A DNA stretch of 64,000 nt, from positions 245,452 to 309,451 of the forward strand of contig NZ_KQ960771.1 in NCBI RefSeq assembly GCF_001553345.1, written 5' to 3'. The position numbers and the translations under genes are program-made. This DNA comes from Veillonella sp. DNF00869. GTDB lineage: Bacteria > Bacillota > Negativicutes > Veillonellales > Veillonellaceae. Shown here piece after piece: positions 1 through 9,074 of the stretch (the first letter of the stretch is position 1; every line of letters starts with the position of its first letter). Under the pieces are notes generated by a model, which made no database searches, was not told where the DNA came from, and saw only the letters and a program-made list of their open reading frames with translations.

Positions 1-48
1 CGCTTTATGCACATTACCACCATGCACATTCGTTGTTTTCACCATCAT
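1..48 (-). CDS. cobD: Threonine-phosphate decarboxylase, N-terminal fragment cut by window edge
   Basis: Only the first 16 codons are inside the window. They read MMVKTTNVHGGNVHKA, and the His-Gly-Gly-Asn motif near the N-terminus is typical of CobD, the PLP enzyme that decarboxylates L-threonine phosphate to the aminopropanol phosphate linker of cobalamin. A strong ribosome binding site (AAAGGAGG, 51-58) overlaps the stop of the preceding kinase gene. That kinase is expected to make the CobD substrate, so the order supports the call. A histidinol-phosphate aminotransferase-like protein is the main alternative. Confidence 0.7.
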   Translation of the reverse strand, partial: MMVKTTNVHGGNVHKA

Positions 49-56
49 AACCTCCT

Positions 57-935
57 TTATCGTTCCATGAAAGTAATTCCTTCATTCGTTGTTTCCACTA
101 TATCCATGAAGGTAAGATTTGGCAATTCCTGCTTTACTTGTTGCAAGCAGTGTACAATACTTGGTGAGTCTGGGGGAAATAGCAAACCCAGTACAGTTCC
201 ACTATGGGCAATAATCGTTCCTATCGCATTACACTCTACCCCAATTTGATGTAACGCATATAAGTTTGCCTTATGCAAAATACGTTGATTGCCGAAAGAA
301 CTAATGGTAGAGGCCTCACCAATAAGTTTCACATTATGCTTATGTATACCTTCTTTAAATTTTGCTAAAGCTTCTACCATCAACTCTTCTTTTTCATCAA
401 TTAAAACATCTAAATTTTGCTGATGATTAAATTGTACCGTATCAATCGTACCGCCTTCATCAAACATGACGATACGAATCGGTGGACATGTGCCTAATAA
501 TTCACAACATGTACCATTTAGATAATCGAACTGAACTATACCAGGGTAAAAGGGAGCATCTGTAGGTTCGATTGATAAGCAAATAGAGGCTAATTGCTCC
601 ATAGAAAGATCGTAGCCATGACTTTTTGCTGTAGCCATAGCTACTACACTAATATCTGCACTACTAGAAGCCAATCCTTTTCCTTGTAAAATATCGGAAT
701 GTAAATATACAGGCTTCGCCGTAGATCGATCGATTCCCAATGTATCCAATACCGTGATGTAAGCTTGATAGGCCTTAGACTGTAAAGAAATCGATGAAAG
801 AGGAAGTGGATATTGTACATCACCAATGGCATAAGAATAGCGATTAATAGGACAGGTTACTAGAAATCGTTGTCCTTTTATGGAGCCTTGAATAAATTCT
901 CCACAAGTGCCTGGCGTTCTTACATAAAATGCCAA
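57..935 (-). CDS. pduX: L-threonine kinase of the GHMP family, PduX-like
   Basis: A 292-residue GHMP-superfamily kinase. The GHMP ATP-binding motif is seen as GKGLASSSAD (residues 85-94), and the N-terminus (RTPGTCGEFIQG) matches PduX. PduX phosphorylates L-threonine, the first step in making the aminopropanol linker of cobalamin. It lies between cobS and cobD, the next enzyme of that branch. Translation probably starts at a TTG codon at 935, which has GGAGG eight bases upstream; no ATG is suitably placed. The genes around it run the same way with short gaps, so they look like one operon. Function is inferred from family and context. Confidence 0.85.
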   Translation of the reverse strand: MAFYVRTPGTCGEFIQGSIKGQRFLVTCPINRYSYAIGDVQYPLPLSSISLQSKAYQAYITVLDTLGIDRSTAKPVYLHSDILQGKGLASSSADISVVAMATAKSHGYDLSMEQLASICLSIEPTDAPFYPGIVQFDYLNGTCCELLGTCPPIRIVMFDEGGTIDTVQFNHQQNLDVLIDEKEELMVEALAKFKEGIHKHNVKLIGEASTISSFGNQRILHKANLYALHQIGVECNAIGTIIAHSGTVLGLLFPPDSPSIVHCLQQVKQELPNLTFMDIVETTNEGITFMER

Positions 936-954
936 CTCTACTTCCTCCTTTCAT

Positions 955-1692
955 TTATATAACACTTACAATAATTGCGCCTAAAATGATAAAAATTTCT
1001 GATAATTCACATACAAATCCATATGTGTCTCCTGTAGTCCCTCCTAAATGTTTTGTTACATAGGAGTTAATGATAAGGTTAACTAAGAGGGCAATAACAA
1101 ATAAGTATACATATAACCACTCATAACACAATATAGGTAATAATGCTAATAGGGTCGCTACTGGTAAAGCATACTTAGGAGCATTGTCTGCAAAAATTTT
1201 ACCGATTCCTTCTGGTCTTGCATAAGGAAACTTTTGAATACTAATCACCATAGTATATCGACTTAATAGAGGCATACTGACTAAGACTAAAGGAACCACA
1301 TGGATTGGTAAATTAACTAGTAGTTGCCATTTTAAGAGGGTTAAGAATACAAAGCCTACTACTCCATTACTCCCTACTCGGCTATCTTTCATAATCTCTA
1401 ATTTACGTTCTTGATCGCGCCCTGAAAATAAGCCGTCACAGGTATCCATAAATCCATCTGCATGAAGTCCACCAGTAAATAGAAATTCAAAGATAACTAA
1501 CATAAGCATCAGTAAGGATACCGGGATATACGAATATGCTAAGCTATAAAAAGCCCACATAAAGGCGCCAATGACAAGTCCTACTAAAGGAAAATATGTA
1601 ACGGATGCGCCAAAGTCTTCTACTTTCCACTCTGTTTGGTTTACAATTTTTAAGCGTGTTAAAAATTGAAGTCCTACAAAAAATCCTTTCAT
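955..1692 (-). CDS. cobS: Adenosylcobinamide-GDP ribazoletransferase (cobalamin synthase)
   Basis: An integral membrane protein of 245 residues, the usual CobS length. The family signature is clear: HADGFMDTCDG at about 77-87, an acidic Mg-binding motif. Several hydrophobic segments follow, including a strongly hydrophobic stretch near 175-205. CobS joins adenosylcobinamide-GDP to alpha-ribazole (or its phosphate), the last assembly step of the corrinoid lower ligand, in the membrane. It is seven bases downstream of cbiB, a membrane partner in the same late pathway, and 19 bases upstream of the pduX-like gene. Confidence 0.95.
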   Translation of the reverse strand: MKGFFVGLQFLTRLKIVNQTEWKVEDFGASVTYFPLVGLVIGAFMWAFYSLAYSYIPVSLLMLMLVIFEFLFTGGLHADGFMDTCDGLFSGRDQERKLEIMKDSRVGSNGVVGFVFLTLLKWQLLVNLPIHVVPLVLVSMPLLSRYTMVISIQKFPYARPEGIGKIFADNAPKYALPVATLLALLPILCYEWLYVYLFVIALLVNLIINSYVTKHLGGTTGDTYGFVCELSEIFIILGAIIVSVI

Positions 1693-1699
1693 GTTGCAC

Positions 1700-2677
1700 C
1701 TACCATTGATTAATTACATATGTACTGACCATTGTTAACACAACACCCAAGATAGAAACAGTATACATCAAATATATAGTTTGATAAATGTGTTTCCCTA
1801 CCATAGATGTTATAGGATCTCCCATATAGGCCCGAAAGGTGACTTTGTCATGATACACATTGTGACCACCTAACCGAATATGTAAAGCCCCTGCTACGGG
1901 AGCCTCTGCATAGCCCCCATTAGGACTAGGATGTTTATGCGCATCACGAGTGGCTATACGGATGGCATGTTTCCAATCTTTACCACAGAGAAAAGAAGCT
2001 ATCACAAATAAAATACAAGTAATACGTGCAGGAATATAATTAACTACATCATCTAAGCGGGCTGCAAAACGACCAAAGTATAAATAGCGCTCATTTTTAT
2101 AGCCTAACATGGAGTCCATCGTATTAATAGCTCGGTATCCAATAGCTCCCCATGGGCCTAATAGGACAAACCAAAATAAAGGGGAAATAATGCCATCTAC
2201 TGTATTTTCCGCTACTGTTTCAATAGTGGCACGAGTAATTTCACTTTCATCAAGTTCACTAGTCTTACGACCTACAATCCATCCCACTTTACGGCGTGCT
2301 TCAGATATATCTTGTTTTCTCAACAAATTAGCAATTTCTATGCCTGCCTCTGCCAAACAACGAGGGCTAATGGCAATGTATAGGCACAATAAGGATACTA
2401 TGAAATAGCCGATTGGATGTATGGTCCCTCCTATAAATAGGAGCCCTGTAACAATGAGCATCACAGTCATTAAGACTAGTAATACAGTAGATATCCCTAA
2501 TAGTATTTGATTCCTTGCGATAGTATTCTTTTTATACAATAGATGTTCATAGAAAGAAATACAATTACCAATTAAAACAACAGGATGGTATTTACTTCTA
2601 GGGTCACCCACTAAAGTATCTAACAAAAGTGCCCCTAAAGGAATAAAATAAAGAAGATGGTGTATAAACCATTCCAT
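1700..2677 (-). CDS. cbiB: Adenosylcobinamide-phosphate synthase CbiB
   Basis: About 325 residues, membrane-embedded, with the family N-terminal pattern LLDTLVGDPRSKYHPVVLIG. Central motifs ETVAENTVDG and the later HKHPSPNGGYAEAP are characteristic of CbiB/CobD. It attaches aminopropanol or its phosphate to adenosylcobyric acid. I place the start at the ATG at 2677, which overlaps the cobQ stop as TAATG and has GGGAG eight bases upstream. The in-frame ATG at 2692 would overlap cobQ further and has no such site. The overlap implies translational coupling with cobQ. Confidence 0.93.
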   Translation of the reverse strand: MEWFIHHLLYFIPLGALLLDTLVGDPRSKYHPVVLIGNCISFYEHLLYKKNTIARNQILLGISTVLLVLMTVMLIVTGLLFIGGTIHPIGYFIVSLLCLYIAISPRCLAEAGIEIANLLRKQDISEARRKVGWIVGRKTSELDESEITRATIETVAENTVDGIISPLFWFVLLGPWGAIGYRAINTMDSMLGYKNERYLYFGRFAARLDDVVNYIPARITCILFVIASFLCGKDWKHAIRIATRDAHKHPSPNGGYAEAPVAGALHIRLGGHNVYHDKVTFRAYMGDPITSMVGKHIYQTIYLMYTVSILGVVLTMVSTYVINQW

Positions 2678-4197
2678 TAGTCTTGCTCCCATAATGATTG
2701 AATATAATCCATATCTAAATGTTCTTCTACAATCTTGGCTAATCGATTATAGGCAGCTTCTTTATGTTCAAAGTAGCGGAATACAACATCTAATGGCTCT
2801 AATCCTTTTTTTGTACGCAATGCATTCAGGATTGAGCGACGTAATCCATCATTATCTAAAATGCCGTGAATATATGTGCCCATCACTTGACCATTACTAG
2901 TGACAAAACCATCGATCACATCTACCTTAGCATCACTACGCTTTTGAATATGGAAACAACGTTCTCCTGCTCCTACTGGCTGTGTATCTCCCATATGGAT
3001 TTCATAGCCTACAAGATTTTCACCACTAAAGTTAGTACCTAAGAAGGATAAATCCTTTACATCAAAACAAACTTGATGTGTTAATTTTTCAGTTTTCATA
3101 GTAGTAGCTGTTGGAAGCAACCCTAATCCTTTTAATTCAGGAATATCCCCTTCAATCCCTTCTGGATCATAAAGCATTTCTCCCAGCATTTGATTACCAC
3201 CACAAATACCCAATACAGGTACCCCAGCATTTGCTAAGTCGTGGATATCTTTATCATAGCCATGCTCCTGCAAGTACGATAAGTCAGCTAATGTGTTTTT
3301 AGAGCCTGGTAAAATTACCATATCTGGATGACCAATTGGCTCCCCTTGTTTCACAAAACGAACAGATACATCTGGTTCATAGGCAAGAGCATCAAAGTCT
3401 GTAAAGTTAGAAATTTTAGGAGTTTGCATTACCGCAATCGTAATCTCCTTAGATACTCCTCTATATTTACTTTCTAATGCTACAGAATCTTCTTCATCAA
3501 TATCAAGGTTTTCTATCGCCGGTACTACACCTACTACTTTTTTACCTGTTTTTTCTTCAATAAAATCCAATGCAGGTTGTAATAATGTGACATCACCTCT
3601 GAATTTATTAATGATAATACCTTTTACTAGATCTCTTTCATCTGGTTCTAATAATTCTAAAGTACCCACCACAGATGCGATAGCACCACCACGATCAATA
3701 TCTGCAATAAGCATTACAGGAGCCTTTGCTAACTTGGCAACACGCATGTTTACAATATCATTAGCTTTTAAATTGACTTCCGCAGGGCTACCGGCACCTT
3801 CAATGACAATCATATCAAAATTATCATCAAGATATTGTAAACTTTCTTTTACTTTATCTAAGGCTGTTAAGGAGTATTTTGTATGGTATTCTCTAGCGCT
3901 ATACACACCTACCGGTTTGCCCATTAACACGACTTGTGAGGACTGATTGCCTGTAGGTTTTAATAGGACAGGATTCATTTGTACAATTGGCTCTAAACCT
4001 GCTGCTTCCGCTTGCGCCACTTGGGCACGACCAATTTCATCCCCTGCTTTGGTAACATAGGAATTTAACGCCATATTTTGTGCTTTAAAAGGTACTGTTT
4101 TATATCCCTTATTATGTAAAATGCGACACATTGCTGTAGCTAAAATACTTTTACCTACATTAGAACTGGTACCTTGAAACATAATTTTTTTAGCCAT
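2677..4197 (-). CDS. cobQ: Cobyric acid synthase (glutamine-hydrolysing)
   Basis: A 506-residue two-domain amidase. The N-terminal dethiobiotin-synthetase-like ATPase has its P-loop GTSSNVGKS at residues 9-17. The C-terminal class I glutamine amidotransferase domain has the nucleophile in LGICGGNQML (Cys332) and a later YIHGILDN His motif. It amidates adenosylcobyrinic acid a,c-diamide four times to cobyric acid. GGAGGT lies eight bases before the ATG at 4197. It overlaps cobU by eight bases and cbiB by one base, so this is a compact operon. Length and motifs are normal. Confidence 0.96.
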   Translation of the reverse strand: MAKKIMFQGTSSNVGKSILATAMCRILHNKGYKTVPFKAQNMALNSYVTKAGDEIGRAQVAQAEAAGLEPIVQMNPVLLKPTGNQSSQVVLMGKPVGVYSAREYHTKYSLTALDKVKESLQYLDDNFDMIVIEGAGSPAEVNLKANDIVNMRVAKLAKAPVMLIADIDRGGAIASVVGTLELLEPDERDLVKGIIINKFRGDVTLLQPALDFIEEKTGKKVVGVVPAIENLDIDEEDSVALESKYRGVSKEITIAVMQTPKISNFTDFDALAYEPDVSVRFVKQGEPIGHPDMVILPGSKNTLADLSYLQEHGYDKDIHDLANAGVPVLGICGGNQMLGEMLYDPEGIEGDIPELKGLGLLPTATTMKTEKLTHQVCFDVKDLSFLGTNFSGENLVGYEIHMGDTQPVGAGERCFHIQKRSDAKVDVIDGFVTSNGQVMGTYIHGILDNDGLRRSILNALRTKKGLEPLDVVFRYFEHKEAAYNRLAKIVEEHLDMDYIQSLWEQD

Positions 4198-4777
4198 GGT
4201 TGCTTACCTCCAATGCTTTTATATCTATTGTCATACCACTGATTGTCATATATGATTCATCAGCCTCTGCTGCTACCATTCGATTGACACGTCCCATAAT
4301 ATCTCTAAAAATACGAGCTAATTTATTCTCTGGAACAATACCTAAGCCAATTTCATTGGTCACAAAAATAACCGTCTTTTCGTTGTTTCCCTTGTAGGAT
4401 CGAATCACATCAAGTACAGCTTGTACTTCTGAAAGTATAGCTCTTTCACGGCAATTTATATCTTCCTGAGATGTAAATTCACCATCTTCTAATAATAGAT
4501 TAGTAGTCCACATCGTTAAGCAATCTACTAATACCACAGAACATTCACCTAAAATTTGTTGAATCTCTTTACTAATGGCACAAGGGATTTCATAATTGTT
4601 CCAAATCATTTTCCGTCGTTCTTGATGTAAATGAATACGATGCTTCATCTCTTCGTCATAAGCTTGCCCTGTAGCAATATATCCTTTTTGTCCTTCTTTA
4701 GATAAAGCTAGTGTTTCTGCAAACTCACTTTTACCACTACGGGCACCACCTGTACAAAATATTATACGATTTTTCAT
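4190..4777 (-). CDS. cobU: Adenosylcobinamide kinase / adenosylcobinamide-phosphate guanylyltransferase
   Basis: About 195 residues from the ATG at 4777; an in-frame ATG at 4792 would add five residues without a better ribosome site. The P-loop GGARSGKS at residues 10-17 is the CobU hallmark, and VFVTNEIGLGIVP is another conserved family segment. CobU phosphorylates adenosylcobinamide and transfers GMP to it, giving the substrate of CobS. It is the first gene of the minus-strand cobalamin group seen here. Only about 70 bp separate it from the divergent gene at 4849, too little for a cobalamin riboswitch. Confidence 0.94.
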   Translation of the reverse strand: MKNRIIFCTGGARSGKSEFAETLALSKEGQKGYIATGQAYDEEMKHRIHLHQERRKMIWNNYEIPCAISKEIQQILGECSVVLVDCLTMWTTNLLLEDGEFTSQEDINCRERAILSEVQAVLDVIRSYKGNNEKTVIFVTNEIGLGIVPENKLARIFRDIMGRVNRMVAAEADESYMTISGMTIDIKALEVSNHG

Positions 4778-4848
4778 AGTATACCTATACAAAGTTGCCC
4801 TTTATCAGTTATCATATGTACTATACGTTCATTATAAAGGAGACAACT

Positions 4849-5199
4849 ATGGAATTATTAAATTTAGACATCCAATTAATGGCCACTCTATGGGAAAATA
4901 CCTATCGTGCAGCCATTAAAGATCAAAATGGAAATTATGTAGCCTCTGTACGCATTATCGTAAATGTTCCACTTTCACCAGACCGTTTACCACCCAATGC
5001 ACCAAAAGCAGATCCACAATTATTTGTATTGGTAGAAGACGCTGTGATGGAATCGGAAGATATCATTCAGTTTGAAACTTTATTATCCGTACACATCCGA
5101 GAAAAATTTAAAAATGAAATCGATCAGATCTATTTCTTCTATCCAAGCCCTGAAGATGTGCTAAACAAAACTGTAGATGTACAAGAAGTACAACATTAA
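4849..5199 (+). CDS. Conserved hypothetical cytoplasmic protein, 116 aa
   Basis: I do not recognise this protein. The start at 4849 has AAAGGAG seven bases upstream; an upstream in-frame ATG at 4795 lacks a site. The predicted product is acidic and soluble, with no signal peptide, membrane segment or cysteine cluster. It reads as an alpha/beta fold with a possible strand pair around residues 18-40 and an acidic helix near 65-85. It stands alone on the plus strand between two minus-strand cobalamin operons and ends 70 bases before a bidirectional terminator. Position alone is too weak to assign a cobalamin role. Confidence 0.75.
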   Translation: MELLNLDIQLMATLWENTYRAAIKDQNGNYVASVRIIVNVPLSPDRLPPNAPKADPQLFVLVEDAVMESEDIIQFETLLSVHIREKFKNEIDQIYFFYPSPEDVLNKTVDVQEVQH

Positions 5200-5269
5200 T
5201 CACAGTAACTACATACATAGTATTATAGCACATCCAAGAAGATTTGATATAAATAATCTAAGAGATACT

Positions 5270-5303
5270 AAAAGGAGGTACCCAACATGGAGTACCTCCT
5301 TTT
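5270..5303. terminator. Bidirectional intrinsic terminator
   Basis: A perfect 12-bp inverted repeat (AAAAGGAGGTAC and GTACCTCCTTTT, 10-nt loop) lies between the convergent genes ending at 5199 (+) and 5314 (-). A-rich and T-rich edges make it usable from both strands. Confidence 0.9.
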
Positions 5304-5313
5304 ATATCGTATA

Positions 5314-5817
5314 CTATTTCACTTCATCTTCTACGCGCGCTAAGATAAATAGCAAGTCGGATAAACGATTCAAATAGCGAAGATTCGACATATGAATCTC
5401 TTCTGTTTCTCCTAACTTCCATAGGTCTCGTTCTGCACGGCGAACGATGGTACGACCTAAGTGCAAGAAACTGGATGTTTTACTATCACCAGGTAAAATA
5501 AATTTAGATAATGGCTCTAATTGTTCATCAAATTTGTCGATGATCTGTTCTAAATTAGTCACATGCTCATCTGTAATAGTAGCTTCTTGTCCTAAACTAG
5601 AGATATCAGCCATAATCATCCATAGTTCTTTCTCAAGTTGCAATAATGTGTCTTGTACTACCTTTTTGTCAGAGTACGCACGAGCTACTCCAAGAAAAGC
5701 TTGTGCCTCGTCAATTGTTCCATACGTACAAACACGTTGAGATGCTTTACTTACACGTTCACCAGTATATAAACCCGTAGAACCTGCATCACCTGTTTTC
5801 GTGTACACTTTTGCCAT
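5314..5817 (-). CDS. pduO: Corrinoid adenosyltransferase, PduO type
   Basis: About 167 residues from the ATG at 5817, which has AAGGAGG seven bases upstream. The N-terminal ATP-binding pattern TKTGDAGSTGLYTGERVSK and the helix motif RRAERDLW are signatures of PduO-type ATP:cob(I)alamin adenosyltransferases. The enzyme adds the adenosyl group to reduced corrinoids, making coenzyme B12 and its precursors. It is separated from the cobU operon only by the orphan plus-strand gene, so corrinoid genes continue across it. The downstream end is defined by the terminator at 5270. Confidence 0.94.
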   Translation of the reverse strand: MAKVYTKTGDAGSTGLYTGERVSKASQRVCTYGTIDEAQAFLGVARAYSDKKVVQDTLLQLEKELWMIMADISSLGQEATITDEHVTNLEQIIDKFDEQLEPLSKFILPGDSKTSSFLHLGRTIVRRAERDLWKLGETEEIHMSNLRYLNRLSDLLFILARVEDEVK

Positions 5818-5881
5818 GGTATACCTCCTTAACAACTAGAAACCTTACGATCTCTGTAACATAAGATGTGCATTGCTCCCT

Positions 5882-6745
5882 TTATATGTGACTCGCTATC
5901 TCACGCAAACGTTGAATACGACTTTCTGTAGATGGATGCGTACTAAATAATTGAGTCATAGTGGAAGAAATTCCACTTAAAGGATTAATAATAAACATGT
6001 GTGCTGTAGATGATACGCGGCTTTCGCTTTGACCAGGAAGCACACCAAATTTAGCATAATGCTCAATTTTGGCTAATGCGGATGCTAAAGATAATGGCTT
6101 TCGACTCATCATCGCCCCTTCTTCATCTGCTAAATACTCACGAGATCGTGAAATAGCCATTTGAATTAAGCTAGCTGCCAAAGGTGCTAAAATGATAGTG
6201 CCAATTAATGCTAAAGGATTAGAATTCTCCTCATCATCACGGCCCCCAAAAATAGCTGCCCATTGTAACATATTCGCCACCATAGCAATAAATCCTGCCA
6301 TACTAGCTGCAATAGTACTAATTAATGTATCTCTATGTTTCACATGAGAGAGTTCATGAGCTAGTACACCTTCAATTTCATCATCTGTTAATAGTTTCAT
6401 AATACCCGTTGTCACAGCCACTGCTGCGTGCTCAGGGTCGCGGCCTGTAGCAAATGCATTAGGTACTTCTGATTCAATAATATACACCTTTGGCATCGGT
6501 AATCCAGCATTATGAACTAATTTTTTTACTATTTGAAAAATAGTAGGGTTGTTTTGCTCTGTAATTTCTTTTGCATTATAAGCCCGCAATACCATAGATG
6601 CACTATTCCAATAGGTATAGAAGTTGATACCTAAAGAAATAACAAACATTAGCATCATCCCTGAATGCCCACCTACCATTTGACCTATAACCATCAGTAT
6701 TCCTGATAATAATGCCAATAAGGCTGCTGTTTTTATATGATTCAT
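5882..6745 (-). CDS. htpX: Membrane zinc metalloprotease HtpX
   Basis: A 287-residue M48 protease. Two N-terminal hydrophobic segments lie near residues 8-24 and 28-46, the zinc-binding HELSH is at 130-134 within GVLAHELSHVKHRD, and a second hydrophobic pair follows near 145-200. The glutamate zinc ligand is probably in SREYLADEEG. HtpX degrades misfolded membrane proteins with its active site in the cytoplasm. The start has AGGAGG upstream. A second M48 protease is at 48382, so the organism has at least two. Confidence 0.94.
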   Translation of the reverse strand: MNHIKTAALLALLSGILMVIGQMVGGHSGMMLMFVISLGINFYTYWNSASMVLRAYNAKEITEQNNPTIFQIVKKLVHNAGLPMPKVYIIESEVPNAFATGRDPEHAAVAVTTGIMKLLTDDEIEGVLAHELSHVKHRDTLISTIAASMAGFIAMVANMLQWAAIFGGRDDEENSNPLALIGTIILAPLAASLIQMAISRSREYLADEEGAMMSRKPLSLASALAKIEHYAKFGVLPGQSESRVSSTAHMFIINPLSGISSTMTQLFSTHPSTESRIQRLREIASHI

Positions 6746-6823
6746 GTATTCCTCCTACTTAGTTTTTTATAGAATGTATATACTTAGTATAGCATACAAA
6801 ATGTAAAAGAATCATGAAGTTTT

Positions 6824-7753
6824 TTATTCATATTTAATTTTTACAACTTTAGCGCCCTCACGGTCTGCATGCAGTACGAAACGGCGACAGTCAATATCGT
6901 TGTTCATAAAGACCGAACTCATAGCATCTGCCACTGTCACTGCATGTTCCGGAGAACAATAGGCAATTAAGGTTGAGCCTGAACCACTAATAGTAGAGCC
7001 ATACGCACCATGATCCTTAGCTGCAGTAAATACATCATCACAATAAGGAATTAAGGTTTTACGATACGGTACATGTAGATAATCCTGTAATGCTACAGAC
7101 AAATTATCCATCCTATTTTGTATCATGGATCCTACAAATAATGTGGCAAATCCTACATTGGCAACAGCTTCTTTATAGCTTAACTCTGTTGGCAATACGC
7201 TTCGCGCATACGATGTTTCTACAATCACTTCTGGTACCACTACAGCAAAGGTTAAATTACTTGGTACATCGATATGGGAATGGAATACTGTATCATTCCC
7301 ACCAACAGCGCAGACTAAATTCCCCATAATAGCTGGTGCTACATTATCAGGATGCCCTTCCATATCATTGGCAATGAGCAATAATTGATCTTTATTTAAA
7401 GGTTCTTGTAAATAGGCATTGGCTAATAGCAACCCACCCACAATGGCAGTAGAACTACTGCCAAGACCTCTTGATGGTGGAATTTGTGTATTAGAATGAA
7501 TACGACCATAAACAGGTGCAGCATTCACTTCTTTAAATACCCTTTCCATAGCAATACCCACTAGATTTTGGCTATGGTCTTCTTTCTCCAATAAGTCCGC
7601 CCCAAACCCTTCAAAGGTATATGTATTAGAAGTGGCCTCTTTGTCAGGTTCAAAGGTAAATACATTATATAAATTTAATGCTACTCCAAGACAATCAAAC
7701 CCAGGACCGCAATTAGCACTCGTAGCCGGCACTTGCACCGTAATAGATTTCAT
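6824..7753 (-). CDS. thrB: Homoserine kinase
   Basis: A GHMP kinase of about 309 residues. The start at 7753 has AAAGGAG upstream, and the protein opens with VQVPATSANCGPGFD, typical of ThrB. The ATP-binding motif PPSRGLGSSSTAI lies near residues 88-100, and YGSTISGSGSTL is the C-terminal GHMP motif. It phosphorylates homoserine on the way to threonine. It follows hom by 10 bases in a hom-thrB operon. No threonine synthase is present nearby. Confidence 0.96.
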   Translation of the reverse strand: MKSITVQVPATSANCGPGFDCLGVALNLYNVFTFEPDKEATSNTYTFEGFGADLLEKEDHSQNLVGIAMERVFKEVNAAPVYGRIHSNTQIPPSRGLGSSSTAIVGGLLLANAYLQEPLNKDQLLLIANDMEGHPDNVAPAIMGNLVCAVGGNDTVFHSHIDVPSNLTFAVVVPEVIVETSYARSVLPTELSYKEAVANVGFATLFVGSMIQNRMDNLSVALQDYLHVPYRKTLIPYCDDVFTAAKDHGAYGSTISGSGSTLIAYCSPEHAVTVADAMSSVFMNNDIDCRRFVLHADREGAKVVKIKYE

Positions 7754-7763
7754 GAACACTCCT

Positions 7764-9056
7764 TTATTCAACCATGATGCGGATGACACTCCCCACTTCT
7801 CTAACTACACGTAAATGGTTGAAAGAATCAATTAGATTTTGAATATACGCATGAGGACATTTAGAAGTAATTATCGCTAATGTAGCAGTATCATTATCTG
7901 CTTTACGTTGGATAACAGAATGAGCAGAGATGCGTTGTTCTGCTAATTTGGTAGCTACTTTTGCTAATACACCTGTTGAGTTATCCACAGTCATACGAAT
8001 GTAGTAAGCAGATTCAATTTTACTAGAACTATACATTGTTTTTTGCGGATAATAGAACTGCTTCATTTCCCCTGTTTTTCCTTGTACTACATTACGAGCT
8101 ACTTCCATCACGTCACTCACGATAGAACTACCTGTTGGTAAGCTACCAGCTCCACGACCGTAGAACATAGCCTCATCAAAACCATTACCACGTAAAAATA
8201 CAGCATTAAAAGAACCCCGTACAGAGGCTAATGGATGGGTGTTTGCAATGAAGGCAGGATGTACATTTAAGGACAGACCTTTTTTCGTTTCTCTCGCAAT
8301 ACCTAACAACTTAATAGTATAGCCAAACTCTTTGCCAAATTGGATATCACTAGCATCAATTTGCGTAATCCCTTCACAACTTACATCTTCAAAGAAGATA
8401 CGTTTATTAAAGGCAATAGAACCTAAGATGGCTAATTTACGCGCTGCATCATAGCCTTCCACATCAGATGTAGGATCTGCTTCTGCATAGCCAAGGTCTT
8501 GTGCTTCTTTTAGGACTTCTTCATAGCCTAATCCATCTTCACTCATCTTAGACAAAATAAAGTTAGTGGTTCCATTTAAAATACCCATAATTTCTGTAAT
8601 TTGATTACCGCCGAAGGAATCATATAAGGCGCGGATAATTGGAATCGCCCCTGCCACACTCGCTTCAAAGCGTAAGTCCACATGATGCTTCGTAGCTAGC
8701 TCCATTAAATAGGGACCAGCTTCCGCTAATAAATCTTTATTGGCAGTCACCACATGTTTTCCAGCAATAATAGCTTCTTCAATGCAAGTACGGGCAAAGG
8801 TAGTCCCTCCCATCACTTCCACTACAATATCTACAGATGAATCCTGTAAAATTTCTTTATAATCTGTTACAAATGTAGCGGTTGCAGGTAGTGCAACATG
8901 ACTATATTTATCTGGATTTCTCACATAAATTTTATCTATAGTCACAGGTACACTAATACGATTTTGTATGACATCTAAATTTTTAGTCAATAATTCTACT
9001 GTACCTTGTCCAACTGTACCAAAACCCAAGAGGGCAATCTTAACGCCTTGCTTCAT
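7764..9056 (-). CDS. hom: Homoserine dehydrogenase
   Basis: A 430-residue protein of the single-function Firmicutes type. The NAD(P)-binding motif GFGTVGQGT is at 12-20, the catalytic domain carries NGTTNFILSKM and AEADPTSDVEGYDAARKL, and a C-terminal ACT domain (about residues 350-430) probably mediates feedback by threonine. It reduces aspartate semialdehyde to homoserine. It lies between a PheB-like ACT protein and thrB, all on the minus strand with short gaps. Confidence 0.97.
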   Translation of the reverse strand: MKQGVKIALLGFGTVGQGTVELLTKNLDVIQNRISVPVTIDKIYVRNPDKYSHVALPATATFVTDYKEILQDSSVDIVVEVMGGTTFARTCIEEAIIAGKHVVTANKDLLAEAGPYLMELATKHHVDLRFEASVAGAIPIIRALYDSFGGNQITEIMGILNGTTNFILSKMSEDGLGYEEVLKEAQDLGYAEADPTSDVEGYDAARKLAILGSIAFNKRIFFEDVSCEGITQIDASDIQFGKEFGYTIKLLGIARETKKGLSLNVHPAFIANTHPLASVRGSFNAVFLRGNGFDEAMFYGRGAGSLPTGSSIVSDVMEVARNVVQGKTGEMKQFYYPQKTMYSSSKIESAYYIRMTVDNSTGVLAKVATKLAEQRISAHSVIQRKADNDTATLAIITSKCPHAYIQNLIDSFNHLRVVREVGSVIRIMVE

Positions 9057-9074
9057 TCTTTATCTCCTTAAGCA

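Noticed and set aside
4778..4848. Possible cobalamin riboswitch upstream of cobU
   Set aside because: Only about 70 bases are available and no B12-box was seen.
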